Source: Woeseiaceae bacterium | GTDB lineage: Bacteria; Pseudomonadota; Gammaproteobacteria; Steroidobacterales; Woeseiaceae | DNA: 64,000 bases | Assembly: GCA_013042375.1 (NCBI GenBank) | Contig: JABDQH010000094.1 | Coordinates: 19,573 to 83,572, forward strand | Direction: 5' to 3' | In this document: piece after piece, positions 61,594-64,000 of the stretch | How the letters are laid out: every line of letters begins with the position of its first letter | How positions within the stretch are numbered: the first letter of the stretch is position 1 | Notes under the pieces: generated by a model | What the model was told of the DNA's origin: nothing | What the model saw: only the letters and a program-made list of their open reading frames with translations | Database searches by the model: none | Made by a program: the position numbers and the translations under genes

Positions 61594-61695
61594 GCCCAAC
61601 GTTAAGCCAACTTGCGACCAGTACCTGGCAGCCTTCTTGCGAAAGCAAGAACGATGACAGATAGGCAGGAGGCTACATGCAGCGCCTTGTCAGGT
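61594..61695 (-). repeat. attC-like site F
   Basis: GCCCAACGTTAAGCCAACTTGCGACCAGTACCTGGCAGCCTTCTTGCGAAAGCAAGAACGATGACAGATAGG...GCAGCGCCTTGTCAGGT. Confidence 0.88.
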
Positions 61696-62094
61696 GGCTT
61701 CAAAGAAACTCCTAACGTTGGGCTTGGCGTAGAGATACCACACGACGAGTCCGCTCACGGCAACTACGAGCGGCAATTCTATGTAGCGCTGGCGTAAAAC
61801 AACTGCCATCAGAAGTAGCACAAGTAGCAACGCCAAGAAAAAATGTCGGGCGATCGATTTGCCGCGCCACAACCCTACACCGACGTACGCCGTGAAAACA
61901 GTCCAGGCAATCAGCACCGCTAGAAGTTTGTAGCGAACGTCTCCGATCAGCATCGAATCACCAATTAACTGCAAGGTGCTTTCAGGAGTCGCGAGAATCG
62001 TGACAAAAATTGGGATAAGAAGTAAGCAAGCCTTGAATACGACCAACAGGACGAAAACCGATACAAGAAATGGTCTTTTCGGATTACCGAGCAA
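61690..62094 (-). CDS. Hypothetical 4-TM membrane protein (cassette gene)
   Basis: Hydrophobic segments; TGA stop inside box ACCTGAC of site F. Confidence 0.72.
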   Translation of the reverse strand: MLGNPKRPFLVSVFVLLVVFKACLLLIPIFVTILATPESTLQLIGDSMLIGDVRYKLLAVLIAWTVFTAYVGVGLWRGKSIARHFFLALLLVLLLMAVVLRQRYIELPLVVAVSGLVVWYLYAKPNVRSFFEAT

Positions 62095-62105
62095 TTTGGA
62101 AAGCC

Positions 62106-62206
62106 ACCTAACGTTTAGCTAACTTGATCTCAGCTTACGGCGCGAAGCTTGCTCGCTGCAAGCTTCGTGACGGAAGCCAGGACACAAGTGCAGCGCCTTG
62201 TTAGGC
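62106..62206 (-). repeat. attC-like site G
   Basis: ACCTAACGTTTAGCTAACTTGATCTCAGCTTACGGCGCGAAGCTTGCTCGCTGCAAGCTTCGTGACGGAAGCC...GTGCAGCGCCTTGTTAGGC. Confidence 0.9.
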
Positions 62207-62281
62207 ACAATATGGGCAATTTATTAACATTGGTAAAAGAGGGCACGGAGGGACTATTTCAAAATCAACAAATAAGGTTGT

Positions 62282-63265
62282 TCAGTAATAAAACGCCCCG
62301 TCTCTTTTTTGCATCCGTCGACGCTTAGGGTATTGCAGCAACCAGTTATATACATCATCACCCGCATACACCCTGTTCCAGACATCATGCGACATGTCCT
62401 GTTCGGTGGTGAATCGTATCGTCGCGCCGAGTTCATCCATCCTGTTCATGCCCGCGAAGAAGTACTTCGTCTCGACAGTAGGATCTCTTCCGCCTGAGAA
62501 GATCCATACGGGGATATCCGCTTTGGCAACTGCCTCTGCCTGTTCGACAGATGGATAACCGACAACAGGTAAGAGTGCAGCGAATCGTTCAGGATACACG
62601 CTGGAGTAGTGCCAGATGCCGAAAGCGCCTTCGCTCGCGCCTGTCAGATAGACCCGGTCAGCATCGGCGTTATACGTCTTGAGTATCGAATCCAGTATGT
62701 TGATGACATCGGGGTCAGTTCGCTTCCAGCCGAACTTGTTATCGTAATCCGTGTAGTCAGGTAATAATTCATCTGCCACAGCTCCTTGCATTGGTCCGAA
62801 GATTTGTAATGCCGGCATATCTGTATTGTGTGGTGGCGTGCCTTCTTCCAGTCTTCCTGGAATTCCCTCTTTAGTGCGGTTGAGGATATATGAAGGTCCA
62901 TCTGGACCATCTCTTCCGAACATATGAAGCTGTGGGACGATCAGGATAAATGGCATATCCTTCTTCTGAACCCAGGCTTCGTATAGCGGACCATAAGCCA
63001 TGACATAATCAAGTTCTTCTTTGCCATCACCGCGCTCACCATCGCCGTGAAGATATATCATAACCGGCCAATTATGAGACGAGTCATCATCGTATCCTCT
63101 GGGAAGATAGATATAGGCATCTCGCTCTAGGTTATCGACGAAACTGGTATATGTGTGGCGCAGGAGTTGCTCTTCAGACAAGCTGTCGGGACTGTTTGTG
63201 TGCGAATCTTGGGGTGTGCCGCAACCGACGAGCAGGGCGATGAGGAAGATGGTTAGAGATCTCAT
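62282..63265 (-). CDS. Lipoprotein alpha/beta-hydrolase, PHB depolymerase/esterase-like (cassette gene)
   Basis: Lipobox ALLVGCGT; MIYLHGDGERGD; nucleophile elbow LTGASEGAFG; conserved PVWIFSGGRDPTV. Confidence 0.85.
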   Translation of the reverse strand: MRSLTIFLIALLVGCGTPQDSHTNSPDSLSEEQLLRHTYTSFVDNLERDAYIYLPRGYDDDSSHNWPVMIYLHGDGERGDGKEELDYVMAYGPLYEAWVQKKDMPFILIVPQLHMFGRDGPDGPSYILNRTKEGIPGRLEEGTPPHNTDMPALQIFGPMQGAVADELLPDYTDYDNKFGWKRTDPDVINILDSILKTYNADADRVYLTGASEGAFGIWHYSSVYPERFAALLPVVGYPSVEQAEAVAKADIPVWIFSGGRDPTVETKYFFAGMNRMDELGATIRFTTEQDMSHDVWNRVYAGDDVYNWLLQYPKRRRMQKRDGAFYY

Positions 63266-63319
63266 TGTCTGGTCTACTTTTGCTTTTGTAATTTTGTGTT
63301 CATTCTTTCTCTCCCGCGT

Positions 63320-63372
63320 GCCTGACGTTCAGCTAACTTGCGACCAGTATTTAGTGCAGCGCCTTGTTAGGC
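63320..63372 (-). repeat. attC-like site H, internally shortened (53 bp)
   Basis: GCCTGACGTTCAGCTAACTTGCGACCAGTATTTAGTGCAGCGCCTTGTTAGGC; both ends present, central hairpin missing. Confidence 0.8.
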
Positions 63373-63846
63373 CACATTTTTTCTCCGTCGCCAGCGCGCT
63401 GAGTCCAGGTATTTGGACAGTTCAGCAAGTATGAAGCGGCAGGCCGCTTCGTTGCGCACGAAGGTTATTCCGAAGCCCAGGGCCACTATTCCCGCGAGTA
63501 AGGTGACAAACCAGCCAGTCCGGACATAGACCAGCGGCAACGAAGCGAAAACTAGGACTGATAGAACCAGAAAAATCGTGTTCGGAAAGTAGGCGTATCC
63601 AAACTCGACTCTCACAACGGTCCTTCCGTACTCGACCGTCACCAACCCGTTTCCGACCGGTGCGCCGCCCATTCCAGCATTTTGAGAGATTTGAAACTGG
63701 TCCCCAGTGACACGAGTGTAGGTACGATGCAGAGACGCGCCGGCGATCGGACCGGCCGCAAAATCCGATCCCCGCTCCTTCGGCATTTTCTTAATTGCAG
63801 CGAGGACGGACGATTTCGATTGCGCGAGAACGGCTTCGAAAACCAA
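63367..63846 (-). CDS. Hypothetical membrane protein, about 2 TM (cassette gene)
   Basis: TAA stop inside box GCCTAAC of site H; hydrophobic segments FPNTIFLVLSVLVFASLPLVYV, WFVTLLAGIVALGFGITFV. Confidence 0.7.
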   Translation of the reverse strand: MVFEAVLAQSKSSVLAAIKKMPKERGSDFAAGPIAGASLHRTYTRVTGDQFQISQNAGMGGAPVGNGLVTVEYGRTVVRVEFGYAYFPNTIFLVLSVLVFASLPLVYVRTGWFVTLLAGIVALGFGITFVRNEAACRFILAELSKYLDSARWRRRKNVA

Positions 63847-63851
63847 ATGGG

Positions 63852-63953
63852 GCCTGAAGTTAAGCTAACTTGCGACCAGTATCTGGCGCGGCCGTTGCGG
63901 ATGCGAGGGCCGTGACAGATAGCCAGGAGACACAGTGCAGCGCCTTGTTATCC
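63852..63953 (-). repeat. attC-like site I
   Basis: GCCTGAAGTTAAGCTAACTTGCGACCAGTATCTGGCGCGGCCGTTGCGGATGCGAGGGCCGTGACAGATAGCCAGGAGACACAGTGCAGCGCCTTGTTATCC. Confidence 0.88.
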
Positions 63954-64000
63954 ATCTCGTTCGCCTTTGTGCATCATGATCTCGAAGATCTCCTGCACCC
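63948..64000 (-). CDS. C-terminus of a further cassette gene running off the window
   Basis: Minus-strand reading ...VQEIFEIMMHKGERDG* with TAA inside site I. Confidence 0.55.
   Translation of the reverse strand, partial: VQEIFEIMMHKGERDG

Noticed and set aside
58054-63953. CRISPR array or insertion-sequence ends as explanation for the repeats
   Set aside because: Repeats are about 102 bp, palindromic and spaced by whole genes, with no short uniform spacers, no cas genes, no transposase and no target duplications; attC sites fit far better.
58744-63953. Reading the attC hairpins as Rho-independent terminators
   Set aside because: No T-run follows the stems, copies share long flanking arms, and ends match attC boxes.

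Overview
GC-rich gammaproteobacterial chromosome segment. From about 1 to 57.5 kb it is mostly conserved housekeeping synteny: pilY1/pilE tail, yifB, torF porin-glnK-amt, algZ/algR, hemCDXY, dapF-DUF484-xerC-hslVU, ubiE-ubiJ-ubiB, TonB receptor, trmB, xth/pyrE, dut/coaBC, radC/rpmBG/mutM/coaD/rsmD/ftsYEX/rpoH, acyl-CoA dehydrogenase/MATE/thiolase, and a Gram-negative dedicated sortase locus. The right end (about 58.05-63.95 kb) differs. It reads as an integron-type gene-cassette array. There are nine attC-like sites, seven of them 101-106 bp, with GTTAGGC/GCCTAAC-like ends and an internal stem that covaries between copies. They separate small unrelated genes that all lie on the minus strand, and several stop codons fall inside the attC R'' box. 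No integrase lies in the window and the array runs off the right edge. One cassette carries an intact HicB antitoxin with a hicA toxin disrupted by an out-of-frame internal deletion. Other observations: a perfect CIRCE operator upstream of rpoH, a sigma54/NtrC-like promoter upstream of torF-glnK-amt, tandem palindromes upstream of a TetR gene, and a dispersed GTGGGAG(G/C)G palindromic repeat with one copy in frame inside rsmD. All assignments come from reading the sequence and family knowledge; no searches were run.
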